Origin: Flabesymbios commensalis
Lineage: Eukaryota; Annelida; Polychaeta; Terebellida; Flabelligeridae
Length of the DNA: 64,000 bases
Reading direction: 5' to 3'
Assembly (NCBI GenBank): GCA_964017125.1
Contig: OZ024908.1
Coordinates: 60,285,521-60,349,520, forward strand
The translations under genes and the position numbers were made by a program. The notes under the pieces were generated by a model that was not told the origin of the DNA, did no database searches, and was given only the letters and a program-made list of their open reading frames with translations. Below are positions 47,548 through 58,680 of this stretch, one piece after another. Within the stretch, counting starts at the first letter, position 1, and every line of letters begins with the position of its first letter.

Positions 47548-47628
47548 GAAGGCCAGTGTGGGGCTCGAACCCGGGATCTCCGACTCTCCGAGCAGGCAGC
47601 TTTCACCACCACTCCTGGGCCCCCATCC
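47548..47628 (-). mobile_element. tRNA-like SINE head
   Basis: On the minus strand GGGGGCCCAGGAGTGGTGG (A-box region) is followed after about 40 bp by CCCGGGTTCGAGCCCCACAC (B-box region), as in the first tRNA-like unit of the dimeric SINE. The second unit and the tail are missing. It is not a functional tRNA gene because no cloverleaf-length acceptor stem was seen. Confidence 0.6.
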
Positions 47629-47684
47629 TTTCTTGTTTGATGGTCAAACAGAACATATAAAACTGCTATCCTGCTAAACTGCTA

Positions 47685-47757
47685 ATGTTGGCCCACCGTC
47701 TACGACGCTGGACCAACATTACCCCAGCATTGGGTCAAAGTGTCGTGTTTGCTGGGA
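47685..47757. mobile_element. Family I foldback, partial
   Basis: ATGTTGGCCCACCGTC, GACGCTGGACCAACATT and GTGTCGTGTTTGCTGGG are the right half of a CCCAGCA-bounded element. The left terminus is missing. Confidence 0.55.
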
Positions 47758-47778
47758 TAGACGTAATTAGCATTCTGC

Positions 47779-48014
47779 TTAACCCTTTAACCGCCAAATT
47801 ATTCAATCTGAATTTTCGCCCACCTGAAGTTGTGTCTCGCTGACGCGATCCACAACTTCAAGTGAGTAAAAATTATTTAGATTTGACAAAATGAAGGTCA
47901 AATATTGCTGATTGATGTCACATTTTATCTTTATAATGTTTAAAAGGTTGTACTTAATGTGATAATAAAAAATAAAAAAACGAATATATGCGGCACCGGC
48001 GGTTAAAGGGTTAA
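47779..48014 (+). mobile_element. Family D MITE, full length reference copy
   Basis: This 236-bp element runs from TTAACCCTTTAACCGCCAAA to CACCGGCGGTTAAAGGGTTAA. Inverted ends of about 14 bp include TTAA. The internal stem CTGAAGTTGTG...CACAACTTCAAG flanks TCTCGCTGACGCGATC and is kept in all copies. Other copies lie at 10097, 41664, 60927 (partial) and 62027 (partial). No coding capacity. Confidence 0.88.
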
Positions 48015-48052
48015 GAGGGTTAACAACCAAGAGGCGTCAGATGCTGAGTGTT

Positions 48053-48280
48053 TTAACCCTTGAAGCGCTGAATTTATTTGTAAAAATATCGCAACCAAAT
48101 TTTTTTTTTTCAATTTAAAATCCTAATAAATGTCTTAGTTGAATACCGATGTTATGGGTCTACGGCCATTAGAAGTATTTTTATTCTTACAGTGCGTGGA
48201 TAGACTTTAGTCGTCAGAATCTGACGTCTACAGACGTCAGATTCTGACAATCAAAGTCGAATTCCGCGCTGTAAGGGTTA
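48053..48280 (+). mobile_element. Family E MITE, best copy
   Basis: It starts TTAACCCTTGAAGCGCTGAA and ends GCGCTGTAAGGGTTA, giving inverted GCGCT and CCCTT/AAGGG ends. Near the right end GTCAGAATCTGACGTC and its inverse form a perfect hairpin at 48214-48248. It lies 39 bp from the family D copy. Confidence 0.78.
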
Positions 48281-48895
48281 TGGTTGCGTTAAATATTTTA
48301 TGATTTCTGTATAATACAATCACATTCTCATTCAAAATTAATTATGGTAATTATGGTAACTATGGTAATTATTGTAAGTTGATTTGTTGATTAGCCGTTT
48401 GATTGATTAATTAATTAATAGATTACGAGTGAGCGCAAAAGAAACGTTTGTATTTTTTAAACCTGAAGAAGTAAATACGATGCTAGCAGAAATATATATC
48501 TGGTCCGTTTTTATTTAGAGACGGACACCTGGAGATCAGGCTATCATTGTAATCGCATAATTATCTAGGTCGATTTGTCACTCATTTGTGAAAAGGAATT
48601 ATTTGTCCCTAGAACATGAAAGGACCTTAAAATTATCAAATTAATGTTTTGTTTCTAAATTTGTACGTGGTGGAATTTTTGATAAAAATGTGACCTTTGA
48701 TTACAAAGCTTCGTGCAACTTTTTGTACCTCAGTTTGTACACCCTATTTAGTAATGGTAATTCATCTCCACCGTGATCGCCATACTCATGATACTAACTA
48801 CAGAATTGGCCGCTGGGTGTCGGTCTTGGGTTCAGGACAAAGCTGTGAGATCTCCCTGTAGACTCGAGTCGTACACACAAAGCTGGTTAAATTCT

Positions 48896-48962
48896 GAGCC
48901 ACCGTCAACGACGTTTGCTCAGCATTAATCCAGTATTCGGCCAACGTTTATTTTCTGCTGGG
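48896..48962. mobile_element. Family I foldback, partial
   Basis: GAGCCACCGTCAACGACG, TGCTCAGCATTAATCCAGTATT and TTTCTGCTGGG are one half of the CCCAGCA-bounded family. Worn. Confidence 0.45.
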
Positions 48963-49140
48963 ACGCAGCCTCTTTCTGTCACATCAACCTGGATTAGTCC
49001 GACCTCAACCTGTCTCACCACCTCACCTATTTTAGAATCCATAGAGGGGGGTACGTCACATGTGGGTGTGGATCAGTCAAACCGGCACTTCATATTGGTC
49101 AAGGCTTTCGGATGAATCCGTATAAGTCGTGTATAAAATT

Positions 49141-49402
49141 AATGAATGAATGAATGAATAAATGAAAAACGGGCTTAGACCACCTTTGTGCACATAATAG
49201 GCTAAACTGGAACGGGAGAATCTCAGGAGAATGGTGAGATGAATGAGATGACTCTATCCTCCAGACTCAGGATTCAAAATTCGTGCCCTGGCAATCTGAT
49301 GCCCAGCACGCCACCTCTCGGGCGAGCAGGGAAGAACCATTTTGCTTCTTCTCCGATTTTCCGAACATGCAGCTTCAACCACTGCAACAGGGCCCCCAAC
49401 TG
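49141..49402 (-). mobile_element. SINE copy with ATTC tail
   Basis: On the minus strand GGGGGCCCTGTTGCAGTGG (first A-box region), CGAGAGGTGGCGTGCTGGGC, CACGAATTTTGAATCCTG and CACCTTTGTG-type 3' core precede a tail of ATTC units that lies at 49141-49160 on the plus strand. Diverged but recognisable in both halves. A further SINE-like scrap on the plus strand (CTCGAACCCAGCGTCTGG, about 49523-49540) abuts the minisatellite. Confidence 0.75.
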
Positions 49403-49574
49403 CAAAAGGGTGAAAATTTAAATTATTTATTTTGGCGCTGTAAAGATTGATACCAGATACAAATGTCACAGGAAATGATAAATTTGTTTGTTGTAGAGAC
49501 TCAGTAAGTGAAATAATTAAGTGCTCGAACCCAGCGTCTGGCGAGCAGTGCCAGTTTGTTATCCGTATCATCTC

Positions 49575-52025
49575 TGCTTTAAGTCAGTAAGTAGTGGTGG
49601 AATGGCTTTATCTCTCTGGCTTTCAGTCAGTAAGTGGTGGTGAATATCTTTGTCTCTCTTGTGTGCAGTCAGTAAGTGGGGTGGGGAATGGCTTCGTATC
49701 TCTGGTTTCCAGTCAGTAAGTGGTGGGAATCGCTTAGTCTATCTGGCTTCCAGTCAGAAAGTGGTGGGGATGGCCTCGTCACTCTGGCTTCTAGTCTCTC
49801 TGGCTTGCAGTCAGTAAGTGGTGGGGGGAATGGCAACGTCTCTCTGGCTTGCAGTCAGTAAGTGGTGGGGATGACTTTATCTCTCTGGCTTCCAGTCTCT
49901 CTGGCTTCCAGTTAGTAAGTGGTGGGAATGGCTTTGTCTCTCTGCCGTGCAGTCAGTAAGTGGTGGGAGATGGCTTCGTCTCTCTTGCTTTCAGTCTCTC
50001 TGGCTTCCAGTCAGTAAGTGGTTGTGGATGGATTCGTATCTCTGGCTTCCAGTCAGTAAGTGGTTGTGGATGGCTACGTATCTCTGGCTTCCAGTCAGTA
50101 AGTGGTGGGGGATGGCTTCGTCTCCCTGGCTTGCAGTCAGCAAGTGGTGGGGGAATGGCTTCGTCTCTCTGGCTTGCAGTCAGTAAGTGGTGAGGTAATA
50201 GCTTCGTCTCTCTGGCTTGCAGTCAGTAAGTGATGGGGAATGGCTTCGTCTCTCTGGCTTTCAGTCAGTAAGTAATCTGAATCTTAAGGAATGGTAAATG
50301 TTTTATATGTGCAATTATCTGTGATGTATTATGTGTTATGTTTGTCATATTGTTTATTTTTAAATAACGAACGGCTGACTAGCCTCTGGCTAATGTTTTC
50401 TGTGAAAATTAACTTTATCTTATCTTATCTTTATTTTATGAGGAATGGCTTCGTCTCTTTGACTTTCAGTCAGTAAATGATGAGGAATGGTTTCGTCTCT
50501 CTGACTTGCAGTATGTAAGTGATGGGGAATGGCTTCGTCTCTCTGACTTGCAGTCCGTAAGTGATGGGAAATGGCTTCGTCTCTCTGACTTGCAGTCAGT
50601 AAGTGATGGGGAATGGATTCGTTTCTCTGGCTTCTAGTCAGTAAGTGATGGGGAATGGATGCGTCTCTCTGACTTCTAGTCAGTGTGTGATGGCTTCTTC
50701 TTTTTTGCGTGCAGTCATTAAGTGATGGGGAAGTGATTCGTCTTTCGAGTTTGCAGTCAGTTAGTGATAGGAATGGCTTTCTTCTCTCTGGCTTGCAGTC
50801 ACTAAGTGGTGGAGGAATTGCTTCGTATCTCTGGCTTCCAGTCAGTAATTGATGAGGAATGGCTTTGTCTCTCTGGTGTGTATTCAGTAAGTGGTGAAAG
50901 AATTGCTTCGTATCTCTGGCTTCCAGTCAGTAAGTGATAATGAATGGCTTTGTCTCTCTGGCGTGTATTCAGTAAGTGGTCAAAGAATTGCTTCGTATCT
51001 CTGGCTTCCAGTCAGTTAGTGATGAGGAATGGCCTTCTTCTCTCTGGCTTGCAGTCACTAAGTGGTGAAATAATTGCTTCGTATCTCTGGCTTCCAGTCA
51101 GTAAGTGATAAGGAATGGCTTCATCTCTCTGGCGTGTATTCAGTAAGTGGTGAAAGAATTGCTTCGTATCTCTGGCTTCCAGTCAGTAAGTGATGAGGAA
51201 TGGCCTTCTTCTCTCTTGCTTGCAGTCACTAAGTGGTGAAAGAATTGCTTCGTATCTCTGGCTTCCAGTCAGTAAGTAATGAGGAATGGCTTCGTCTCTC
51301 TGGCGTGTATTCACTAAGTGGTGAAAGAATTGCTTCGTATCTCTGGCTTCCAGTCAGTAAGTGATGAGGAATGGCTTCATCTCTCTGGCGTGTATTCAGT
51401 AAGTGGTGAAAGAATCGCTTCGTATCTCTGGCTTCCAGTCAGTAAGTGATGAGGAATGGCTTCGTCTCTCTGGCGTGTATTCAGTAAGTGGTGAAATAAT
51501 TGCTTCGTATCTCTGGCTTCTAGTCAGTAGGTGATAAGGAATGGCTTTGTCTCTCTGGCGTGTATTCAGTAAGTGGTTAAAGAATTGCTTCGTATCTCTG
51601 GCTTCTAGTCAGTAGGTGAAGGGGAATGGCCTTCGTCTCTCTAGCGTGTATTCAGTAAGTGGTGAAAAAATTGCTTCGTATCTCTGGCTTGTAGTCAGTT
51701 ATTGATGGGGAAATGGCTTAGTATCTCCGGCTTCCAGTCAGTAAGTGGTGGTGAATGGCTTCGTCTCTCTGGCTTCCAGTCAGTGCGTGGTGGGAAAGGC
51801 TTTATATCTCTGGCGTGCATTCAGTAAGTGGTGGGGGAGGGCTTCGTCTCTCTGGCTTCCAGTCTATCTGACTTTCAGTCAGTAAGTGGTGGGAAAATGG
51901 CTTCGTATCCCCGGCTTCCAGTCAGTAAGTGGTGGCGAATGGCTTGGTCTCTCTGGCTTCCAGTCATTGAGTGGTGGAAATGGCTTTGTCTCTCTGGGTT
52001 CCATTCACTAACTTAAGTGGTAGGG
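49575..52025. repeat. ~42-bp minisatellite, about 2.4 kb, with 85-bp higher-order repeat
   Basis: The unit approximates CAGTCAGTAAGTGGTGGGG plus AATGGCTTCGTCTCTCTGGCTTC. From about 50830 to 51680 two unit types alternate: one with GTGTATTCAGTAAGTGGTGA and GAATTGCTTCGTATC, the other with CCAGTCAGTAAGTGATGAGG and AATGGCTTCGTC. Together they form an 85-86-bp higher-order unit repeated about nine times. A third variant with GCAGTCACTAAGTGGTG replaces the first at 50798, 51048 and 51226. A ~160-bp foreign piece ending in TTATCTTATCTTATC interrupts the array at about 50280-50440. Open frames across it are artefacts. Confidence 0.93.
50280..50440 (+). mobile_element. Short retroelement 3' end inserted in the minisatellite
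   Basis: This sequence is unrelated to the repeat units and ends TTAACTTTATCTTATCTTATC, a short tandem tail of the kind carried by LINE or SINE 3' ends. Array units resume directly after it. GGAATGG occurs on both sides but is also part of the repeat unit, so a target duplication cannot be claimed. Confidence 0.5.
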
Positions 52026-52169
52026 TAATGGCCAACCTCGAAAGGTACAATGGCTGAACGGAATTACACTGTAATCACCTATGATATATTGTTTTAAACA
52101 ATTCACCACTACTAGTTATCAACACTTAAACATTAAGTTTCTGGTAAAATAACATAGTTATTCCGTCAC

Positions 52170-52418
52170 TTAAACCTTTTAGGCCTGAGTTTACCATTGT
52201 CATCTCATCCATTACAAGCCGCGCAATTCTGTCGCAATTCTCGACTTGTAGTGGATGAAGATGACATGAAGAAGAAGGCTAATGAAGAAAATATATCGTT
52301 ATTATTGAAACAGTTCCATGAAAAATGTTGTTCTAAAAGCCCCAGATGACGGGAATTAAGTCATTCTTCAGAGATGCAAAATGATGCGTTGATGCATCGT
52401 GAAGGCTTGTAGGGTTAA
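52170..52418 (-). mobile_element. Family F MITE copy
   Basis: Reverse-complement counterpart of the element at 15137. AATTCTCGACTTGTAGTGGATG, AACAGTTCCATGAAAAATG and GATGCATCGTGAAGGCTTGTAGGGTTAA are present. TTAA lies at both ends (52170-52173 and 52415-52418). Diverged in the middle. Confidence 0.8.
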
Positions 52419-55200
52419 TGAAGCTGGGAATTGATCCAGTGATGTCAGCTTCAATTGCCGCACAATAAAAAAGGACACCTCACTCCCCGCCAATGATGCA
52501 TTGTCAGTTTGTTATGTTTTGACAATATGTTCAGGGTGAAGAAGTGTTTTTGTAATTCACGTTGATTCCTAGCATTAGTCACTGCCATAGAAAGCCATTC
52601 CCACAGCTTCTCGGAAATGGCTTGGCTCATCCAATTAAGATAACGAAGCGTGATTAAAGCTGTTGCTAAGTATACTATTGATGTACTCATGCCCAAGACT
52701 TTCTAAGCATAATTCCCTACGGTGGATTTATTGCGATATACGTCAAGTACATATTTTTTAATAGTATGCACTGTTTGTTGATTTTATTTCACGAAAAGTG
52801 ATTTTTTCGTTGATTAAACAGAATGTATTAACTTATTGTAGCTTGAATACATAATCACACCATTAATCTAACTGGCAACGGTAATATACCGTGGCAATGT
52901 GGCGCATTTTTTGTCGTGCTCATGGAATATGACTGAAACCCTATACGTACGGTCGTTTAGATCCCTTTCTCGATTTACTTTGATTCCTCTTCTCTACACA
53001 AACCACGCGTTTTAATAGGTTCCTGACAAACTTTAATAGGTTAGTTATGATAATTTTATGACTAATATAACCTTTTATACAACAGAGGTTTTAAAGCTGG
53101 GTAACGTGATTCTTCTGTAATTTACAATTAGCGGAAAATCATGATAAGCTTCAGAATCGGTCTTTAAAATAATAAAAACAAAATTTCAAAGATAAATATA
53201 CTTGGAAGACGATGCCGAAGTGTTTCATATATATAATATTTGATCGATAGTATGGCTAATATCGATTCTGCGACATATATTGAGTGTTTTATTAGTTTTA
53301 AGATAGGTCGATGTTTTAAAAGTATCAATTTATTAAGAAAAAACATATTGGATAAAATATAAAACAAGTCGCTTTCGTCACACATGTTTTTTGTGGAGAA
53401 AGAGCTGTTAAATCGAGACACGGATAAAATGTTACCTGATTATAGCATGTGAACTGGTTTACACAAATAAACAGACCAAGGCAGCAGTAATCCAAAAGAA
53501 ATGTGGCAATATCTTTTTACCACGCCGGCTGCATATTCGGCAGTGTAAAATAACGTAGTACACGTAGTAACTGCTTACTTTTAAAGTAAGCAGTTACTGC
53601 ATGAAGGCTTGGCACTGCGGTAATGTCCAAAGGCAATTTCTATTTGCATCAGTGCAATTGACCCACTTGAGAAGCTTAATTTCCTGCCTCAGACAAGCTC
53701 ATCTGCTGGAATGCTACGTGACTTCCACACTGAATCAACGTCTCGACGTTGATTCAGCGTTGAAGGCACGTCGTATGACCTGCGGGTGTGTTATCATGTT
53801 ATGATTAATACATTACTTCTTAATATATGTGATTAAAACGCCTTGCTATCTGCCCGAGTGCAGCTGTATAATGCCCGCTACTTGATAGTCCTGCCATGTA
53901 AACCTGTGTACATTGAGTCTTAATAATTGTTCTGCTATTGATTTGAGTAATAATTACCCATAGGTTTAATATTTTACTAGGTGGAATTCTCATAACCCGG
54001 GCAAAAAAGGCGCATTTTTATGGCCATTTTCCAAAGTGGCCGTCAAAACCAGTTATAACGGCCATAGCAACCAAGGAAAACAAGGAAAACAATAATAATT
54101 CCAAAATCAGAAAAGGTGGTGGCTTTCAATTAGGTACTTCCCCACTCTGGATAATGTTTTAACTACTAAAGAAAAAAATCAAGGTTTTCACGTCACGTGT
54201 AATCCAAGATGGCCGCCCATAGGGCAGCACAAATCCACCTGGGCACATTTTTTCGATGCAACGGAAAGGGTTATAATGACGTTTTTTGAAGGGGGGCAGT
54301 GGAAAAATATGTCTAGTTTACCCATGACTACAATTTTTGTCCGAATGTTTTTATGTATTTTCACAGGTTTATGTGTCGAAATACCTAATTTCACTTTGAT
54401 AATCGGATTCACATTAACCGTGGTGAATGATCATTACTCAATTTTTTAATCAATTCTTAGCCAGTTTTCATGAACTTTTGCTTGCATGGCCAGTTAATTT
54501 TTTATATATATTTGGTCAAATTTGACATATCATCTCTTTAGATATGGAAGGTCGTATCGCCCCCTTCATAAAGTGGCAGATATACACTTTCATAATTATC
54601 CAAGGAGACGATATATGTAATTAAATAACTAAGGCATTTAGACCATCATTTAGGCATAGGGGAGATCGGGGCTAGTTTATTATATTTAAATCAACCGTCA
54701 AAATTTATCCTTAAAGAGATGTATACGGGACTTTATGACAGGGTCAGGACTAAGGGCAAAGCTACGTCTTGTAATCATGCTAATAATAAACTCTACATTA
54801 TTATTATTATTGAATTGTATTAATCTCAGAAACAGATAATTTGGTTGTGCGTGCATATTTGCAAAAGCTATTTTTGCTCACTAAGTAAGCCCGGTAAGCA
54901 GATACTGCTGTTCGCCTTTGCATCACATTAAACCACTACATTTTTTTCCTTGTCCGACCACGCCATTCTAAGCCGTGAATGGAGAGTTATTGTTCCTCAA
55001 GTACAGACCAATTATCATGGTAGGCTTATGCACCGTCACGTTATGCAACACGTTCTGTCCACGGCACCGGTTCAGATGCAGTCCAATTTTGGAAATACGG
55101 ACTTCCTTATCGCTTATTTTTTAGGTCACACGCGATCTATGTACATTATTGCAACACCTACCACACTTTCTTACACTTATTACAATGTGTATTTCTTTAA
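52419..55200. other. Noncoding stretch with small hairpins
   Basis: No gene was recognised; frames at 52451-52696, 53164-53421 and 54950-55222 show no domain features. A hairpin GTAACTGCTTACTTT/AAAGTAAGCAGTTAC lies near 53567-53597 and a second, GAATCAACGTC/GACGTTGATTC, near 53731-53754, the latter close to family I wording. GCCATTTT and AAGATGGCCGCC words near 54025 and 54207 recall the foldback arms. Confidence 0.45.
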
Positions 55201-55320
55201 AAAGAAGACTTTAAATCTCTAGCGAACTTTTCTCAGCTCGGCTTGCGGATGTTTTGATCAGACTGAAGTGCGCATGATCGGTGTTCCGCTTTCTGATATA
55301 AACATCAACAATAACAACAA
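55201..55320 (+). repeat. Left terminal inverted repeat of the helicase region
   Basis: It runs from AAAGAAGACTTT to AACATCAACAATAACAACAA. It matches the reverse complement of 58571-58680, with a short length difference near ATCTCTAGC. The outer edge is AT-rich, so the exact end and any target duplication are unclear. Confidence 0.7.
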
Positions 55321-55327
55321 TCTATGC

Positions 55328-55690
55328 TTAAATGCATGATTAAATGAAAACAAAGTAATTACACATATTTTTGCTATAAAGTTGTAATATTATTATCCCA
55401 GAATAGTGAGGTGCGACATGACTTTAAGGTTTTATATTATATATAATCTAATATAATGTAATAGTGAGAAAAATTGAGGATACGCCTGGGACAGTGGCGG
55501 GCATGGTAAAATGCTAAAAATTATAAGCAACCCGATATTCATCGGGGATGCTGAAATAAATGATTAAACGGAAATAAAGTAAATACATATATTTTTGTAT
55601 AAAGTTTTAACAATATTACCCCACAATCGGAAGATGAGACATGACTTAAATGTTTTACAATATGCAGTACAGCTGAAAAACAGACGAAAT
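55328..55690. repeat. Subterminal ~222-bp direct duplication
   Basis: GATTAAATGAAAACAAAGTAATTACACATATTTTTGC near 55339 recurs at about 55562 as GATTAAACGGAAATAAAGTAAATACATATATTTTTG. Both copies continue into TATTA-CCC-CA and GACATGACTT. GCAGTACAGCTGAAAAACAGAC from about 55664 recurs once more near 56410. Subterminal repeats of this kind are common in DNA transposons. Confidence 0.6.
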
Positions 55691-56618
55691 ATAGTCAAAG
55701 GACATCGTAAATTGTTATTAAGCTGTTAACCCTTTCACCGTGGGTGGCGCCGAAAGGCGACCACCTGGCAGACCGCGGATGTCGCCTTTTGCCGACATCA
55801 GTAATTACTGTTTTTAATTAAAAAAATAATTAATTCAGCGCTCAGGCACGACGTTATAATTTAGCGGTGTTAGGCGATCTGTTCAACACATTTACATAAA
55901 TGAATGAGGGCCTACTTGCTATTAACAAATTCTGTTAGGATATTTTGTATCATACCCATCTTTGCAGATTATTTCAAACATACATATTGTAATATTATGC
56001 ATCATGTATATTGATATAGCAGTTATATCTTGTCTTGTTCAGCATGTGGTATTATGCAGTAAATGGATGTATTATTAGTTTGTATTGTTGTTATAATGAA
56101 AAGAGTATAGTGTATTGACTAAATGTGAGTCATGCACCCGCAATTTATCATTTTACTCAAGATCGAATGTAAGTATAGGCTAGTATATACATAGCCACCA
56201 GTGAAATATATTCCCATTTCCCACCAAGCCCAACACAATAGATAATGTATGATTGATGGTAATATGACCATGATTATCTAAAAATACGTATTTTACTTAG
56301 TCAGAAGTCAAAATTGCAAAAATATCCCCAGCCTTACTGTAATGTAAATAAGAAACGTACACAATTATATATCCACTATAGTTACAAGAGATATTGAAAA
56401 AAATTGATGCAGTACAGCTGAAAAACAGACAAAGTTGATGATAAATACTGTAAGTTTAGGAGGTCTACTCACATGGTGAATGTTTCTTTTTTAACAACTA
56501 TGGTTGTTTCCAGCCTCTTGAAGTATACAGTGACTGTGTCTCGGTCCAAGGTCAGCACTTGCCAGGACAGGGCTGAGATTTTTTACCAACATCACCGTTG
56601 TTTTACAAAAGAAAGCGG

Positions 56619-56712
56619 TATATATATCGTCGCCTCGGAGCTAAAGGATCCTATCTGACACTCGTTAGAGTGGCAGATAGGATCCTTTAGCTCAGAGGCG
56701 ACGATATATATA
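56619..56712. repeat. Strong hairpin with 39-bp arms
   Basis: TATATATATCGTCGCCTCGG at 56619 and the following GAGCTAAAGGATCCTATCTG pair with the inverse at 56674-56712, with one mismatch and a 16-nt loop (ACACTCGTTAGAGTGG) that contains its own small stem. The arms are nearly perfect, so the structure is recent or maintained. Confidence 0.88.
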
Positions 56713-56762
56713 AATATATCCAAATAGATGTGCCATGAACATGATGAATATTTTATTTTGCA

Positions 56763-57054
56763 TTAAAGCAACACAAGCAGGCTAAAATAATCCAAAAATC
56801 GCTTATTTTATTTTGGATTTTTAATATGACCATATGATGTGAACATATCCATAGACATGCAATTTTTTAAATAATTTTGTGCTGCACATTTACCAGATAA
56901 GCGAGATATAGAGACGAAATTCATGTATCTATTATTTTTGACACGCATGTCCGAAATAAGAAATCATTTCGACATGTTTACATCATAGGGTCATATTAAG
57001 AAGGCAAACAAAAATTACAGTTTCTTTGATGATTTTAGCCTGATGTCGCTTTAA
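56763..57054. mobile_element. Family A foldback MITE, diverged copy
   Basis: TTAAAGCAACACAAGCAGGC, TATGACCATATGATGTGAACAT, ATTTTGTGCTGCACATTTACC and CATGTTTACATCATAGGGTCA follow the order of the element at 8968, and it ends TGATGTCGCTTTAA. The left arm is mostly intact and the right arm shortened. It sits next to the helicase fragment. Confidence 0.78.
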
Positions 57055-57368
57055 TCACTTGAAGACAAGTATTTCAAAATACAGTTAATCTAATTATGTT
57101 TTTTTTTCATTTCAATTAATAAGCTGTAGATGTACTACAAAATTAAGTGGAGTACATTTATTTTACTGAAATATATCCAGCAAATCATATGAATATGTAA
57201 CCAAAAAAAGTACTGGTATGCAATTTATGGAACAGCTTGATTGATTATCCGATTATCCGGTCCCACCATGTGGTTGTTATATACATGTATACTGTTAATA
57301 AGACAACAGTTAATATGGTACTTGTACATATGATTTGTGATGACTAACCTTTTCAACATGATATCGCC

Positions 57369-58291
57369 TTAGACAAGCGGCATCCCCGCTATCTTCATAT
57401 ATGAAGACTGATATGGGGCCCACCATTTCCAAAATGGCTCTTGCATTAAGCCGATCCACCTCGTCGTTTGTGGCCACCAGCTTGGTCTCATGCTTTTGAA
57501 AGTTAGAAGATAAAGAGTTCTAAAACGATGAGGTAGATTCGGATAAAACACCCCATGCCAGCTCATGTACTGCAGTCGACAGAACCCCAGAGGCAGCTCT
57601 ACGTGGCTGCAGTAGATTTATTTGGTGTGGTACCATGGGTACCAGGGTGTGGAAAATAGGGCTCTTGAAACACCATATACCTTCATCTCCAAACGCCTGA
57701 TTAGGAACAGGATGTAGTTGTAGAAAGTCTTCACACAATATGGTCTGAATACCGCCCATCAACATATTATTTCCTTTAACTGTCCTCACCACACATTCCA
57801 CTTGCTCCAAAGTGAGAGCGCTAACCATGGAGATTTCATCGATGATTAAAACATCCATGGCTCTTACAGTGGCCTGCACTCCATCGTTCTTCCACACTCT
57901 CTGTTGAACCTCCTTTTAATGAAAAACGCCGCCCGTCCATCAAACCGAAGGTGCTGTGGATGGTGCGTGCTCCGTGCTTGAAGAGCTGCATACAAGCAAG
58001 GCCGGTGGAGCAAGTCACTACCACAGACCTCTTCTCTTCTTTGAATTGCTGGATGAGGCTATCCAGAAGATGAGTTTTTCCAGTACCTGCCTCCCCACAA
58101 ATCAAGAAACTATGCCGTTCGTTGGCGAGCTTGAAGGCCAGTGACTCTCCATGTGATTCTAATGCCATAACTGCCGTTGTTGTAGTGGTATTACTAAGCT
58201 GTATGGATTGATTTGTGGGGATCCTGGCGACAGGGATATTGTGTGCAGTGAAGCGGAACGATGATGATTGATGGGCGATATTAGAGTACAC
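57369..58291 (-). pseudogene. PIF1-like DNA helicase, broken
   Basis: On the minus strand one piece (58291-57904) carries the Walker A motif GEAGTGKTHLLDSL (about residues 66-79) and ARTIHSTFGL. The next (57897-57520) carries Walker B, VLIIDEISMVSALTLEQVE, and the motif III-like GGIQTILCEDFLQLHPVPN; KLVATNDEVDRLNARAI near 57470 matches a later PIF1 motif. PIF1 helicases unwind DNA 5' to 3', and relatives occur both as host genes and in Helitron-type transposons. The Rep domain that would mark a Helitron was not seen. The region has about two breaks and lacks the C-terminal helicase motifs, so it is inactive. It lies inside the inverted-repeat region 55201-58680. Confidence 0.8.
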
Positions 58292-58570
58292 GTTAAAAAA
58301 AGCCTTTTAAAATGTAAATTTATAGTTCTCAATATATAATTAAGTGTCCAAGATATAATGTTTCTCGAAAAAATTAGTGTCGGTGAAAACTGAGTATGAA
58401 AAGTAAGCATAAATGGTAATATTTCATCAACTTCAAATAAGATGTTGACGTGGTTTTCTGAAAAGCCGTGAAAATGGAACAACGATACCCCAAACCGGTT
58501 GTTTACCACAACATATAAATAAAAACAATCGCCACGTGTATTTGTTGACATTCTGAGAGGCACGTGTAGA

Positions 58571-58680
58571 CTGTTGTTGTTGTTTACATCAGAAAGCGGA
58601 ACACCGATCATGCGCACTTCAGTCTAATCAAAACATCCGCAAGCTGAGCTACGAAAAGTTTGTTAGAAAGTCTTTTTTTT
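58571..58680 (-). repeat. Right terminal inverted repeat of the helicase region
   Basis: Inverse of 55201-55320. It includes AGAAAGCGGAACACCGATCA, TGCGCACTTCAGTCTAATCA and AAACATCCGCAAGCTGAGCT, then AAAGTCTTTTTTTT at the edge. The 5' end of the helicase piece lies about 280 bp inside it. Confidence 0.7.

Larger units (their letters stand above)
55201..58680. mobile_element. Region bounded by ~110-bp inverted repeats, carrying a PIF1-like helicase
   Basis: The left repeat at 55201-55320 (core CTTGCGGATGTTTTGATCAG, GTGCGCATGATCGGTGTTCC) reappears inverted at 58571-58680 with about nine in ten bases shared over the ~75-bp core. Between them lie a helicase fragment, a family A MITE, a strong hairpin and subterminal duplications. 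This looks like a 3.5-kb transposon with terminal inverted repeats. The alternative is two unrelated inverted copies of one repeat. No transposase, integrase, polymerase or capsid gene was recognised, so it cannot be assigned to a superfamily. The helicase is broken. Confidence 0.55.

Noticed and set aside
49676-52016. Repetitive frames with SGFQSVSGGG- or WLPVSKW-like peptides
   Set aside because: They arise from the ~42-bp minisatellite and break at every length variant.
58159-58617. 152-codon minus-strand frame upstream of the helicase
   Set aside because: It overlaps the helicase N-terminal piece in another frame and runs into the terminal inverted repeat; no domain features.
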